Positions 8,481 to 16,963 of a DNA stretch of 64,000 nt are shown one piece after another. The stretch lies in NCBI GenBank assembly GCA_047921215.1, contig JBLRWO010000009.1:42555-106554 (forward strand), in the 5' to 3' direction. How positions within the stretch are numbered: the first letter of the stretch is position 1; each line of letters opens with the position of its first letter. A program made the translations under genes and the position numbers. The notes under the pieces were generated by a model. It saw only the letters and a program-made list of their open reading frames with translations. It was not told where the DNA came from and ran no database searches. The DNA comes from RECM01 sp047921215. GTDB taxonomy: Bacteria; Bacteroidota; Rhodothermia; Balneolales; Cyclonatronaceae.

Positions 8481-9883
8481 TGGATAAAATCAGTCACGTT
8501 CAGTTTGTTGAAATCCTTGCCTCAAAGCTTGGTCTTACGGACGAGGAAACGGCAAAAAAGCTAACCGAGCTGATTCTTGGTATTAAGAAAGAAGCAGTAT
8601 CCGGTGAAATGGTCATTGATGGCCTTGGTACGTTTACTACCAAAAACAAAGAACTAACGTTTGTGCCTGATGAATCCTTTGAGCTGGAGATTAATCATAA
8701 TTACGCCGGCATGATTCCGGTGTTGATTGAAGAACCGGGTACACAAACTTCAGCAACCACCAAAAAAACGGGAGATAAAGCGGAAGCAGTTGACGACACC
8801 GTATCCGGAGCAGAGGCTGAGGATGATGCAGATGATTTTGAGGAAGAAGAATTCGTTGATGTTATTGATGAGCAGGATCCATTCGATCTCGATGATGAGG
8901 ATGAAGTGGATAGCAGCAAAGAAAAAGTAACATCTGCTTCCGGTACAGGTACCCGCAAGTCTGAAGAATCAACTGAAGATACGGCTGAAAAAGTCAGAAG
9001 AGCAGCCCTTGAAGCAGAAGAGAAAAAGATTAAAGAAGAGCAGGAAGCTGCAACTGCAGGTCAGGATACTACCTATTCTGTGAAATCTGATGAAGAAGTA
9101 TCGGCAACGACCACCGGCAGCGATGAAGATATTCAGCCAAACTGGGTTGAACCGGGAACGGAAACTGGAACTGGAACGGAAACCGCGCCCGAAACAGCCA
9201 AAGCATCCGGTAACAAGAGTATTAACCCGGAAAATAAAGAAGTCGCATCATATGACAGGGTTCGCCCCGACAGCAATACCGGTACGATCATCGCCATCCT
9301 GGTTGCCGCTATCGTTGTGGTGGCTGGTGCACTTTATCTGTTTGGATTCCTTTCCGGATCGCCATCCGCTACTACAACACCAGTTGTATCAGAAGAAAGC
9401 ATTAGTCCGCCAGCTGTAGTGGATGAGCCGGAATCAGGTGATGCAGAAGCCGGGTTTTCCGAAATGGAACAGCTTGCAGAAGAAGAGGCGGCACGTGATG
9501 TAACAGCGCAACCTGTAACTCCCGTCGAAGAACAAGCCGCTATTCCTGTTGAATCCCGGATCACAGAAGATCCGGTAAGCACCCCGTCCGCTGCATCTTT
9601 CGGGCTGCGTGGAAACATGAACACATCACTGGAAAGGCCTTACACCATTGTCGTGCATTCACTGGCTTCGCGCAGCGATGCTGATCGGGAATCCTCCGCC
9701 CTTGCTGGTGCCGGATACCGGAGTACACACTTCCGGGTGGAACTGCCAGACGGCAGTGTTCGCTGGAGGGTGGCAATCGGTCAGTTTGGCAACACTAATA
9801 CCGCAATGGAAGCCGCAACACAGCTACCGGAACCCTATCTGACCAACCATTTCATCAGTCGTATCGAATCGTACAATCCCTAA
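8480..9883 (+). CDS. HU-like N-terminus, single membrane span and C-terminal SPOR domain
   Basis: The 467-residue protein has an HU-CCDC81-like N-terminal region (about 1-80, with MVIDGLGTFTTKNKELTF). A very acidic linker (Asp/Glu-rich, about 95-260, with an ETGTGTETAPET repeat) and one membrane helix (about 271-291, TIIAILVAAIVVVAGALYLF) follow. A second linker leads to a SPOR domain at about 389-465 (RPYTIVVHSLASRSDADRES). SPOR domains bind peptidoglycan glycan strands stripped of peptides, which are enriched at division sites. The predicted topology is HU-like part in the cytosol and SPOR in the periplasm. The downstream exbB-exbD-tonB genes suggest one trans-envelope machine. Confidence 0.8.
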   Translation: MDKISHVQFVEILASKLGLTDEETAKKLTELILGIKKEAVSGEMVIDGLGTFTTKNKELTFVPDESFELEINHNYAGMIPVLIEEPGTQTSATTKKTGDKAEAVDDTVSGAEAEDDADDFEEEEFVDVIDEQDPFDLDDEDEVDSSKEKVTSASGTGTRKSEESTEDTAEKVRRAALEAEEKKIKEEQEAATAGQDTTYSVKSDEEVSATTTGSDEDIQPNWVEPGTETGTGTETAPETAKASGNKSINPENKEVASYDRVRPDSNTGTIIAILVAAIVVVAGALYLFGFLSGSPSATTTPVVSEESISPPAVVDEPESGDAEAGFSEMEQLAEEEAARDVTAQPVTPVEEQAAIPVESRITEDPVSTPSAASFGLRGNMNTSLERPYTIVVHSLASRSDADRESSALAGAGYRSTHFRVELPDGSVRWRVAIGQFGNTNTAMEAATQLPEPYLTNHFISRIESYNP

Positions 9884-9903
9884 ACATCTCAATATCCCCC
9901 AAC

Positions 9904-10644
9904 ATGTCCATGCTTTTAACCTTTTTCCTTTCATTCATATTTCAGGCCACTACAGAACTGGCAGAAAGTGATACCCTGGCTGCCTTTACCGCTGAACCGG
10001 AAGGCCAGTCGTTCTTCTTCATTCTGCTTCAGGGCGGATTCATCATGATACCGATCGGTATCCTGTCGATACTTGCAATTTTTGTGATTGCTGAACGATG
10101 GAGGGTTCTGAACAACTCACAGATGGACAATGAGAAATTTCTGGGCACAGTTGAAGAGATGCTTAAGGAAGGCAGTACGCGCCAGGCCATCCGGTATTGC
10201 GAAGAGATGGATAAACCACTGGCCAGGATACTCAAACAGGGAATAAAACGCCTGGGCCGGCCCATTCTGGATATTGAGGATGCCATCAAAAATGCCGGCA
10301 AGCGGGAAATTCACATGCTTGAAAAGAAGATGGACTGGCTGGCTACCATTGCGGGTGTGGCTCCGCTGCTGGGATTCCTCGGCACCGTAACCGGTATGAT
10401 TCAGGCATTTATGGAGATACAATCGCTACAGGGTAATGTAAACCCGAGTGTACTGGCCGGCGGTATATGGGAAGCCCTGATCACAACTGCTACCGGCCTT
10501 GCCGTTGGTATCTTTGCGTTCTTCTTCTACAACTACCTTATCAGCCGAATCAACCGGATGGTATTTGACCTGGAAGTTTCTACAACCGAATTCATAGAAC
10601 TCCTCCAGAAACCTGCACCCAAGAAAGAAACCGTACTGCGATGA
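9904..10644 (+). CDS. exbB: MotA/TolQ/ExbB-type proton channel subunit
   Basis: The 246-residue membrane protein has the family's three-span layout: about 38-60 (GGFIMIPIGILSILAIFVI), about 143-168 (IAGVAPLLGFLGTVTGMIQAF) and about 189-215 (ALITTATGLAVGIFAFFFYN). A large cytosolic loop lies between spans one and two, with a further short hydrophobic N-terminus. The GLLGTVTGM-like and TTATGLAV motifs line the channel in ExbB and TolQ. With ExbD it would convert proton flow into motion of the TonB-like partner. Its stop overlaps the exbD start by four bases. The sequence alone does not tell ExbB from TolQ. Confidence 0.9.
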   Translation: MSMLLTFFLSFIFQATTELAESDTLAAFTAEPEGQSFFFILLQGGFIMIPIGILSILAIFVIAERWRVLNNSQMDNEKFLGTVEEMLKEGSTRQAIRYCEEMDKPLARILKQGIKRLGRPILDIEDAIKNAGKREIHMLEKKMDWLATIAGVAPLLGFLGTVTGMIQAFMEIQSLQGNVNPSVLAGGIWEALITTATGLAVGIFAFFFYNYLISRINRMVFDLEVSTTEFIELLQKPAPKKETVLR

Positions 10645-11048
10645 ATTTCCGACCGACAAATGAAATCCGTAAACCGCTCTCGGTCTTTTCACTTTCATCC
10701 CTGACCGATATCGTACTGTTGCTGCTCATTTTTTTCCTTCTTACTTCTTCGTTTGTCGCCAATTTCGGCATCCGGGTAAACGTACCCAGGGCCGATACCA
10801 GCGCACAAACCCAGCCGCAGTACATTAATGTTACGGTGACCAAGGAGGGGGATTTCTACGTGGGTGGCGAGCAGGTGAGTAAATCGCTCCTGGCTACGGC
10901 CATCAGAACCGAGTTTCAGAAGAACCCGCAGAGCACCCTTGTACTCCGGGCCGATAAGGACGCAATAATTGACAATGCCGTGTTCGTTATGAATATTGGT
11001 AAAGCACTCAATATGAATATAATGATGGCCACCGAACGGGGAATCTGA
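10641..11048 (+). CDS. exbD: ExbD/TolR-type biopolymer transport protein
   Basis: The 135-residue product has a short cytosolic tail, one membrane helix (about 22-42) and a periplasmic domain of about 90 residues. The essential membrane aspartate is visible as D23 in SLTDIVLLLLIFFLL; in the family it takes part in proton passage through the ExbB/TolQ pentamer. The periplasmic part, with the pattern VTKEGDFYVGGEQVS and VLRADKDAIID, is complete. The four-base overlap with exbB and five-base gap to tonB indicate a single transcript. Confidence 0.92.
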   Translation: MNFRPTNEIRKPLSVFSLSSLTDIVLLLLIFFLLTSSFVANFGIRVNVPRADTSAQTQPQYINVTVTKEGDFYVGGEQVSKSLLATAIRTEFQKNPQSTLVLRADKDAIIDNAVFVMNIGKALNMNIMMATERGI

Positions 11049-11052
11049 AACC

Positions 11053-11877
11053 ATGAAACGAAGAAAGCTTACACAGGAGGAGAAATTTGGCCTTACAACT
11101 ACCGTTGGAGCCCACATTTTCATCATTCTGATTGCCATACTCATCATCACCCGGCCGGTTGATGATGACCGCATTGCTTTCATTGAAATCACACTGGGTG
11201 AATTCCGTGACGGGACTATGGCTGAATTTTCCCAGGAACAGAATCCTGTGGTTGCAACACGCCCCAGAACCACACCTGTTCAGACTGAGCGCCCGCGGCC
11301 TGAACCGGTAAGGGAGCAACAGGAACAGGTAGAACGACAGGAAACGGCCAAACCGGTTGAATTGCCGGAACAGACTCAGGAGATACAGGAAGAGGTTGTT
11401 AATACTCCGAAGACCCGTGAAATCGATCCGACTGTTGTAGTACGTGAAGAAAACCGCGAAGAACAGCAAGTACAGCAGGAAACTCCCGTCAGAGAAGCGG
11501 AAACCGAACGGGATGGTGCAGTAACCAGCGGCGACATCCGCGGGCGTACAGGCGATATTGAAGCCGACCAGGGCACCGGACGTGACCTGGACCGGTCTGC
11601 GCCGTTCACCCTGGAATGGGAGGGCGACATTGAGCGGGCACCCCTTCAACAGCCGATGCCCAATTACACCGCACAAGTGGAGGCCATTATTACTGTCCGT
11701 TTTGAAGTTCGTCCAGACGGAACTGTGGGCCGGATTACTCCCATCCGCCGTATGAGTCCCGAGTTGGAACGTGAGGTAAACAGGACCCTACGTACCTGGC
11801 GTTTCTCCAGGTTGCCAGGGGGCCTTCCCCAGGAACCGCAGTTCGGAATCATCACCTTCCGCTTCGTACTTGACTAA
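11053..11877 (+). CDS. tonB: TonB-family energy transducer
   Basis: The 274-residue protein has one N-terminal membrane span (about 16-35, TVGAHIFIILIAILIITR). A long periplasmic linker rich in Glu, Gln, Arg and Pro (about 70-175) leads to a C-terminal TonB domain (about 200-274, with VEAIITVRFEVRPDGTVG and RTWRFSRLP). TonB transmits energy from ExbB-ExbD to outer membrane receptors. The linker here is Glu/Gln/Arg-rich rather than the Pro-Lys repeat of E. coli TonB and could be helical in part, which leaves a TolA-like role possible. It closes the cluster beginning with the plug-less barrel. Confidence 0.85.
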   Translation: MKRRKLTQEEKFGLTTTVGAHIFIILIAILIITRPVDDDRIAFIEITLGEFRDGTMAEFSQEQNPVVATRPRTTPVQTERPRPEPVREQQEQVERQETAKPVELPEQTQEIQEEVVNTPKTREIDPTVVVREENREEQQVQQETPVREAETERDGAVTSGDIRGRTGDIEADQGTGRDLDRSAPFTLEWEGDIERAPLQQPMPNYTAQVEAIITVRFEVRPDGTVGRITPIRRMSPELEREVNRTLRTWRFSRLPGGLPQEPQFGIITFRFVLD

Positions 11878-11902
11878 TTCCAGACCCTGATCCGGCTAAA
11901 TT

Positions 11903-11928
11903 CCAGGCTTTGCTTCAGCAAAACCTGG
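11903..11928. terminator. hairpin between convergent tonB and glgP
   Basis: The arms CCAGGCTTTGCT and AGCAAAACCTGG pair over 11 of 12 positions with a two-base gap, so they would form a stable stem with a tight loop. It sits in the 57-base gap between two convergent genes, so it could end transcription from either side. There is no strong T-tract on either strand, so a purely intrinsic terminator is not certain. Confidence 0.5.
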
Positions 11929-11934
11929 TCTTGC

Positions 11935-14433
11935 TTACTTGCTGTTGTGTCTCTTTTTGGCCTTCTCGCCTGATTTGTCTAATTCACAGCCCCAGATTTC
12001 GGTTGCGTATTCAAATATGGTGCGGTCTGAAGAGAATTTACCGATGCGGGCCGTGTTGTGTATGGCCATTTTGAACCAGTCCTGCGGTTTTTTATACAAT
12101 GCTTCCACCTTTTTTTGCGTATTGGAATAGGCCTTGAAATCGGCACATACCATGAAGTAGTCGCCGCCGTCTGTTAATGCATGGACAATAGTGTGGAACA
12201 GATCCGGGTTATCCGGGCTGAAAAAACCATCTCTGATCTGTTCAATGGCCTGCTTCAGCTCCTTATTGTCATTCAGATAGTCCCAGGGGTTGTATCCCTC
12301 ATTGCGAAGGCGTTCGATTTCATCAACCGTGAGGCCAAATATGAAGATGTTATCATCTCCGACTTCTTCTTTTATCTCAATATTTGCGCCGTCGAGTGTA
12401 CCGATGGTTATAGCGCCGTTCAGGGCAAATTTCATATTTCCTGTACCCGATGCTTCCATTCCGGCGGTGGAAATTTGTTCTGAAAGATCGGCAGCCGGAA
12501 TAAGGCGTTCGGCCAGCGACACACTGTAATCGGGCAGGAACAGGCACTTAAGCTTGTCGCCAACATCCGGATCGTTGTTGATCACATCGGCGATGGAGTT
12601 GATCAGTTTGATGTGCATTTTGGCCATGGTATAACCGGGGGCCGCTTTACCTGCAAAAAGTACCGTTCTTGGCTGAAACGGCGCGTCGGGATTGGCTTTA
12701 ATTCGATTGTACAAAACAACGGTGTGCAGAGCGGCCATCAGTTGACGCTTGTACTCATGAATCCGCTTGATCTGAATGTCGAAAATGGAGTTGATATTCA
12801 GACGAACACCCATTCTACCTTCAACGTAATTGGCAAGACGTTTTTTATTCTCCTTTTTGATGGCAGAAAATGCCTTCACAAAAGCCTTGTCGCCGGCGAA
12901 TTTGTCGAGTTCTTTCAACTCGTACAGAGCATTGACCCACCCTTTGCCAATTTTATCGGTTATAAGGGTCGCCAGGGCGGGGTTGCATTGTTTGAGCCAC
13001 CGCCGGGGTGTAATCCCGTTGGTTTTATTAGTGAATTTTTCGGGCCACAACTCATAGAAATCCCTGAAAATTGTTTTCACGATCAGCTCGGAATGTAACT
13101 GCGCCACTCCGTTTACCTTATGGGAGCCAACGATACCCAGATTGGCCATCTGCACACTGGGCTGCTCGCCCTCGCTTATGATCGACATTCTGCGTACCCG
13201 GCTGAGATCATCCCCGAATTTATCATGAACCGTATTCAGAAAGCGTTTATTGATCTCATAGATTATCTGCAAATGTCGCGGCAAGAGTGACCGTACAAGC
13301 GAGACCGGCCATCTCTCCAGGGCCTCCGGCAGCACCGTGTGGTTGGTGTAGGCCATCGTTTTGGTTGTGATACCCCAGCTGGTATCCCAGTCCAGCCCCT
13401 CCTCGTCCATGAGCAGACGCATCATTTCGGGAATTGCCAGGTTTGGATGGGTATCGTTGCACTGTACCGCTACTTTTTCGGGCAGTTTTCTCAGGTCACT
13501 GTTGCTTTTTTTGAAGCGTTCCATGATGTCCTGAAGCGTGGCCGAAACCAAAAAGTACTCCTGCTTCAGGCGCAGCTCCTGACCCACAAACACCTTGTCG
13601 TTAGGGTACAGAATACGGGAGATATTCTCATGCAGTTCCATATCCCGGACCGCCTCGATATAATCACCCTGGTTGAACCGGCTAAGATCCAGCGAAGTGG
13701 TGGACGTGGCTTTCCAGAGCCTGAGATTATTGACCACTTCATTCTGGTAGCCTGGTACCGGCATATCATGGGCAAGAGCAAATACATCCTGAGTATCGAC
13801 CCAGCGAAACCGTAGATCACCCTTTTCATCTGTATAGGGCACCGAACGGCCGTGAAATTTGACTCTCCGCACCAGTTTAGCCCTAGGGCGGTCCCAGGGG
13901 AAACCATACTGAAGCCAGTTGTCGGGTTGTTCAACCTGATAACCGTTCACTATCTGCTGATGGAAAATTCCGTAGTCATAACGGATTCCGTACCCGTACC
14001 CGGCAATGCCGAGTGTAGCCATTGAATCCAGAAAGCAGGCGGCAAGCCTGCCCAGTCCGCCATTGCCAAGTGCCGCATCCTGCTCGGTTTCCCTAATCTG
14101 ATCATAGTCGAGGCCGAGCGATTCAACGGCTTCACGGGTTTCATCCATGATGCCCAGATTAATCAGGGCATTGTCGAGAAGCCTGCCGATCAGGAACTCC
14201 ATGGATATATAATACACCCTTTTGGAATCCTCCTTATAGTACCCCTGCTGGGTTTTAAGCCATTTATCGTGCAACCTGTCGCGAACAGACAGTACCACAC
14301 TTTTGTAGATATCCCAATCCGACGCCGAGTGTTCATCGCATGCCAGAGTAAACCGCAAATGATTGGAAATATCCCGCTTTATGGACTCCACGTCCATGCC
14401 TGTCCTTGTGATCGATTCTGTAATTTTTGACAT
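11935..14433 (-). CDS. glgP: glycogen/starch phosphorylase
   Basis: The 832-residue protein has the length and order of family GT35 alpha-glucan phosphorylases, which release glucose-1-phosphate from glycogen ends. Visible signatures are the N-terminal YYISMEFLIGRLLDNALIN, LGNGGLGRLAACFLDS and the pyridoxal-phosphate site EASGTGNMKFALNGA. The Schiff-base lysine in that site is about residue 668. Interface regulatory sites of animal enzymes cannot be judged. It lies on the opposite strand from glgB and malQ, about 8 kb away, which would complete a glycogen-breakdown set. The 5' leader has an unusual tandem repeat, listed separately. Confidence 0.97.
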   Translation of the reverse strand: MSKITESITRTGMDVESIKRDISNHLRFTLACDEHSASDWDIYKSVVLSVRDRLHDKWLKTQQGYYKEDSKRVYYISMEFLIGRLLDNALINLGIMDETREAVESLGLDYDQIRETEQDAALGNGGLGRLAACFLDSMATLGIAGYGYGIRYDYGIFHQQIVNGYQVEQPDNWLQYGFPWDRPRAKLVRRVKFHGRSVPYTDEKGDLRFRWVDTQDVFALAHDMPVPGYQNEVVNNLRLWKATSTTSLDLSRFNQGDYIEAVRDMELHENISRILYPNDKVFVGQELRLKQEYFLVSATLQDIMERFKKSNSDLRKLPEKVAVQCNDTHPNLAIPEMMRLLMDEEGLDWDTSWGITTKTMAYTNHTVLPEALERWPVSLVRSLLPRHLQIIYEINKRFLNTVHDKFGDDLSRVRRMSIISEGEQPSVQMANLGIVGSHKVNGVAQLHSELIVKTIFRDFYELWPEKFTNKTNGITPRRWLKQCNPALATLITDKIGKGWVNALYELKELDKFAGDKAFVKAFSAIKKENKKRLANYVEGRMGVRLNINSIFDIQIKRIHEYKRQLMAALHTVVLYNRIKANPDAPFQPRTVLFAGKAAPGYTMAKMHIKLINSIADVINNDPDVGDKLKCLFLPDYSVSLAERLIPAADLSEQISTAGMEASGTGNMKFALNGAITIGTLDGANIEIKEEVGDDNIFIFGLTVDEIERLRNEGYNPWDYLNDNKELKQAIEQIRDGFFSPDNPDLFHTIVHALTDGGDYFMVCADFKAYSNTQKKVEALYKKPQDWFKMAIHNTARIGKFSSDRTIFEYATEIWGCELDKSGEKAKKRHNSK

Positions 14434-14438
14434 AATTG

Positions 14439-14460
14439 CTTCTGATATAACTTCTGATAT
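14439..14460 (-). repeat. tandem 10-bp repeat in the glgP leader
   Basis: On the minus strand ATATCAGAAG occurs twice, 12 bases apart, ending six bases before the glgP ATG at 14433. The AGAAG part is purine-rich and placed where a ribosome binding site would be, so the duplication gives two candidate sites in tandem. It could be a slippage product, or it could tune glgP translation. Confidence 0.55.
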
Positions 14461-14467
14461 GATTGAA

Positions 14468-14487
14468 ACCGCTACAACTGCAGCGGT
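14468..14487 (-). terminator. small hairpin between ispE and glgP
   Basis: ACCGCT and AGCGGT form a perfect six-base stem with an eight-base loop. On the minus strand it is followed by TTTC. It lies about 85 bases past the ispE stop and upstream of glgP, so it may weakly separate the two genes. The stem is short and support is limited. Confidence 0.25.
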
Positions 14488-14572
14488 GGATATTTAAAAA
14501 ATGCATTCAGGGCGACACGACAGGTCTTTGAATCTAAGCACGGAACTGAGCTCTGTTACGATGAATCCAATA

Positions 14573-15451
14573 CTATCTGCGATACACGCCCGTATCCGGT
14601 TTAAACCCCGGTCTGGTGATGTTGGTTTTATAGTTGTTTTGCACAAAATAGTGATATGCGTCCAATGCTACGAATTCTTGTTCAAAAAAACCAAAAACCG
14701 ACGAGCCGCTGCCGCTCATGGCAGCAAATACGGCACCCATATCATATAACTGATCTTTCATGTTACCAATCAGGGGGAAGCGTGGTATTACTGCCGGTTC
14801 AAGATCGTTGTCGATCAGATACCGCCATTCATCCGGATTGTATTCGGTCAGTATTTTTTCAAGGCTGATATCCGGACTGCCGGTTGGCATACAATTTGCG
14901 TAAGCTTCTGCCGTGTTGCTTTCAAAGCCCGGGTATACGGTTAAAATCCAGGCCCTGGGCTGGATGGGAAGGAATTGCAACGTGGTTCCTGTACCCGTAC
15001 CGATTCCCGTTTTTCCGGATATCATCACCGGCACATCTGCACCAAGTGCGGCACCGATACCTGCCAGCTGCTCATCGTTAAGTCCTGCCTGCTCCATTTT
15101 GTTCAGAATTCTGAGCATCGCCGCGGCATCTGCACTTCCTCCGCCAAGACCCGCTCCGAGCGGGATATTTTTCCGCACGTGTACCAGGTAGTGCTTCCTG
15201 ATGCCCGTAGCTTTTCTGAATGCTTCTGCAGCCCTTACAATCAGGTTATCTTTACCTGCCGGTATTTCAAGGCCTTCGCTGTGAACCGTCGTTGCCGTGT
15301 CGTGGCTAACTTCAAGCTGATCATTCCACTCGATAAAGCAGAACCCGGTTTCCAGTTCATGGTATCCGCTGGGTATGCGTCCGATTATTTTGAGCCCCAG
15401 GTTGATTTTTGCAAAGGCCGTACTTACCCAAACATCTGTTTGATCTGTCAT
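14573..15451 (-). CDS. ispE: 4-diphosphocytidyl-2-C-methyl-D-erythritol kinase
   Basis: The 292-residue protein is a GHMP kinase of the non-mevalonate isoprenoid pathway and phosphorylates CDP-methylerythritol at the 2-hydroxyl. Features seen are AFAKINLGLKIIGRIPSGYHE at the N-terminus (Lys and His conserved in IspE), the phosphate loop PLGAGLGGGSADAAAML near residues 98-114 and the C-terminal MSGSGSSVFGFF near 245. Its ATG overlaps the end of cca by four bases, so the two are translationally coupled. It is the only pathway gene in the window. Confidence 0.95.
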   Translation of the reverse strand: MTDQTDVWVSTAFAKINLGLKIIGRIPSGYHELETGFCFIEWNDQLEVSHDTATTVHSEGLEIPAGKDNLIVRAAEAFRKATGIRKHYLVHVRKNIPLGAGLGGGSADAAAMLRILNKMEQAGLNDEQLAGIGAALGADVPVMISGKTGIGTGTGTTLQFLPIQPRAWILTVYPGFESNTAEAYANCMPTGSPDISLEKILTEYNPDEWRYLIDNDLEPAVIPRFPLIGNMKDQLYDMGAVFAAMSGSGSSVFGFFEQEFVALDAYHYFVQNNYKTNITRPGFKPDTGVYRR

Positions 15452-16869
15452 AGCTCCTGTTTCAGAACCTCATCCTTGATTTTATACGCATATTCCTTCG
15501 CGGCCTCCACGGTGTTGGGAATTTCTCCCTCCAGTATGGCAGCTTCAACAGCGTTTTTTATTTTTCCTACATCCGGTCCCGGCTTCATGGAAAACATGTC
15601 CATGATCTCTTTACCGCCAATCGGTGGTTTCCAGTTTCTGAGCTTGTCTTTTTCGTCGACTTCACGGATTCTGTTTTCAACGCTGTCGAAATTGGCCAGA
15701 AACTGCTTTACTTTCCGGTCATTTTTACTGGTGATATCGGCCCGGCAGAGCATCATCAGGTCCTCAATGTCTTCGCCGGCATCCACCAGCAACCTGCGGA
15801 TGGCACTGTCGGTTACTTCTTCACTGACCAGGGCGATGGGTCTGAGATGCAGCCTTACAAGTTTCTGAACATATTTCAACCGTGAGTCAAGCGGCAGGCC
15901 GAGCCGTCGGAATATGCGCCGGGTCATGGTGGCACCAATCGCATCATGGCCGTGAAAGGTCCAGCCATGCTCCTCGGTAAAACGCTGTGTGGCCGGCTTG
16001 CCGATGTCGTGCACGATGGCCGCCCAGCGCAGCCACAGATTCGGCGTAACCCTGCTGATATTATCGAGCACCTGAAGGGTATGCCAGAAATTATCTTTGT
16101 GGCGAACCCCTTCAACTTCCCTGACACCATGAAGTTCAACCAGTTCCGGGAAAATGTGTTGCAACAGGCCGGCTTCAAACAATATCCGGAAACCCACCGA
16201 TGGCACCGGGCTGAGTACGATTTTGTTCAGTTCATCAATGATCCGTTCTTTTGACACGATTTCAATTCTCCCGGCCATCATTTTTATTGCTGCGAAGGTA
16301 TTCGCTTCAATTTCAAAACCGAGCTGAGATGCGAACCTTGCAGCACGCATCATACGAAGCGGATCGTCGTTAAAGGTAATTTCGGGATCAACCGGAGTTC
16401 TGATGATATTTCTTTCCAGATCGTCCAAACCGCCAAACGGGTCTATCAGTTCGCCATAATTCTCTTCATTCAACGACCACGACATCGCATTGATGGTAAA
16501 ATCCCTGCGGTTCTGGTCATCTTCCATCGATCCGTCTTCCACAACAGGTTTGCGCGAATCACGGCTGTAACTCTCTTTTCTTGCACCCACAAACTCGAGA
16601 TCAAGCCCTTTATAGCTGATATGTGCTGTGCCAAACTGCCTGAAAATACTAATTTGCTTTGTCTTGAGAGCGGCAGCAACAGCAGTGGCCAGTTCAATAC
16701 CCGAGCCGATCGTAACAAAATCAATATCGGTTCTATCCTGCCCGTGCAGGCGCCCGAGATAATAATCCCTGACATAACCGCCTACCACATAAGCAGACTG
16801 TTCAAGGGCAGATGCTGCCCCTGATACAATTTTAAATATTGATTGGTGTTTACTGTCTATATCTTGCAA
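15448..16869 (-). CDS. cca: CCA-adding tRNA nucleotidyltransferase / poly(A) polymerase family with HD domain
   Basis: The 473-residue protein has a class II nucleotidyltransferase head with VVGGYVRDYYLG near residues 28-39 and the catalytic TDIDFV pair near 48-53. The template region RRDFTINAMSW (about 137) and RAARFASQLGF near 175 follow, then an HD-type domain (HTLQVLDNI near 262 and IVHDIGKPATQRF near 285). The role is addition or repair of the tRNA 3' CCA. This matters because the tRNA-Val remnant at 62.3 kb has no encoded CCA. The start is TTG at 16869; no ATG is available before residue 130. It is the first gene of the cca-ispE pair. Confidence 0.93.
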   Translation of the reverse strand: MQDIDSKHQSIFKIVSGAASALEQSAYVVGGYVRDYYLGRLHGQDRTDIDFVTIGSGIELATAVAAALKTKQISIFRQFGTAHISYKGLDLEFVGARKESYSRDSRKPVVEDGSMEDDQNRRDFTINAMSWSLNEENYGELIDPFGGLDDLERNIIRTPVDPEITFNDDPLRMMRAARFASQLGFEIEANTFAAIKMMAGRIEIVSKERIIDELNKIVLSPVPSVGFRILFEAGLLQHIFPELVELHGVREVEGVRHKDNFWHTLQVLDNISRVTPNLWLRWAAIVHDIGKPATQRFTEEHGWTFHGHDAIGATMTRRIFRRLGLPLDSRLKYVQKLVRLHLRPIALVSEEVTDSAIRRLLVDAGEDIEDLMMLCRADITSKNDRKVKQFLANFDSVENRIREVDEKDKLRNWKPPIGGKEIMDMFSMKPGPDVGKIKNAVEAAILEGEIPNTVEAAKEYAYKIKDEVLKQEL

Positions 16870-16963
16870 ACCGTCTTATCTTTTGTTCCGTCAAAAATAA
16901 AACAAAATCAGATGCTAATCAGATGATTGCATTGAATATTTTACGCTTTTCCTGGTATCCGTT

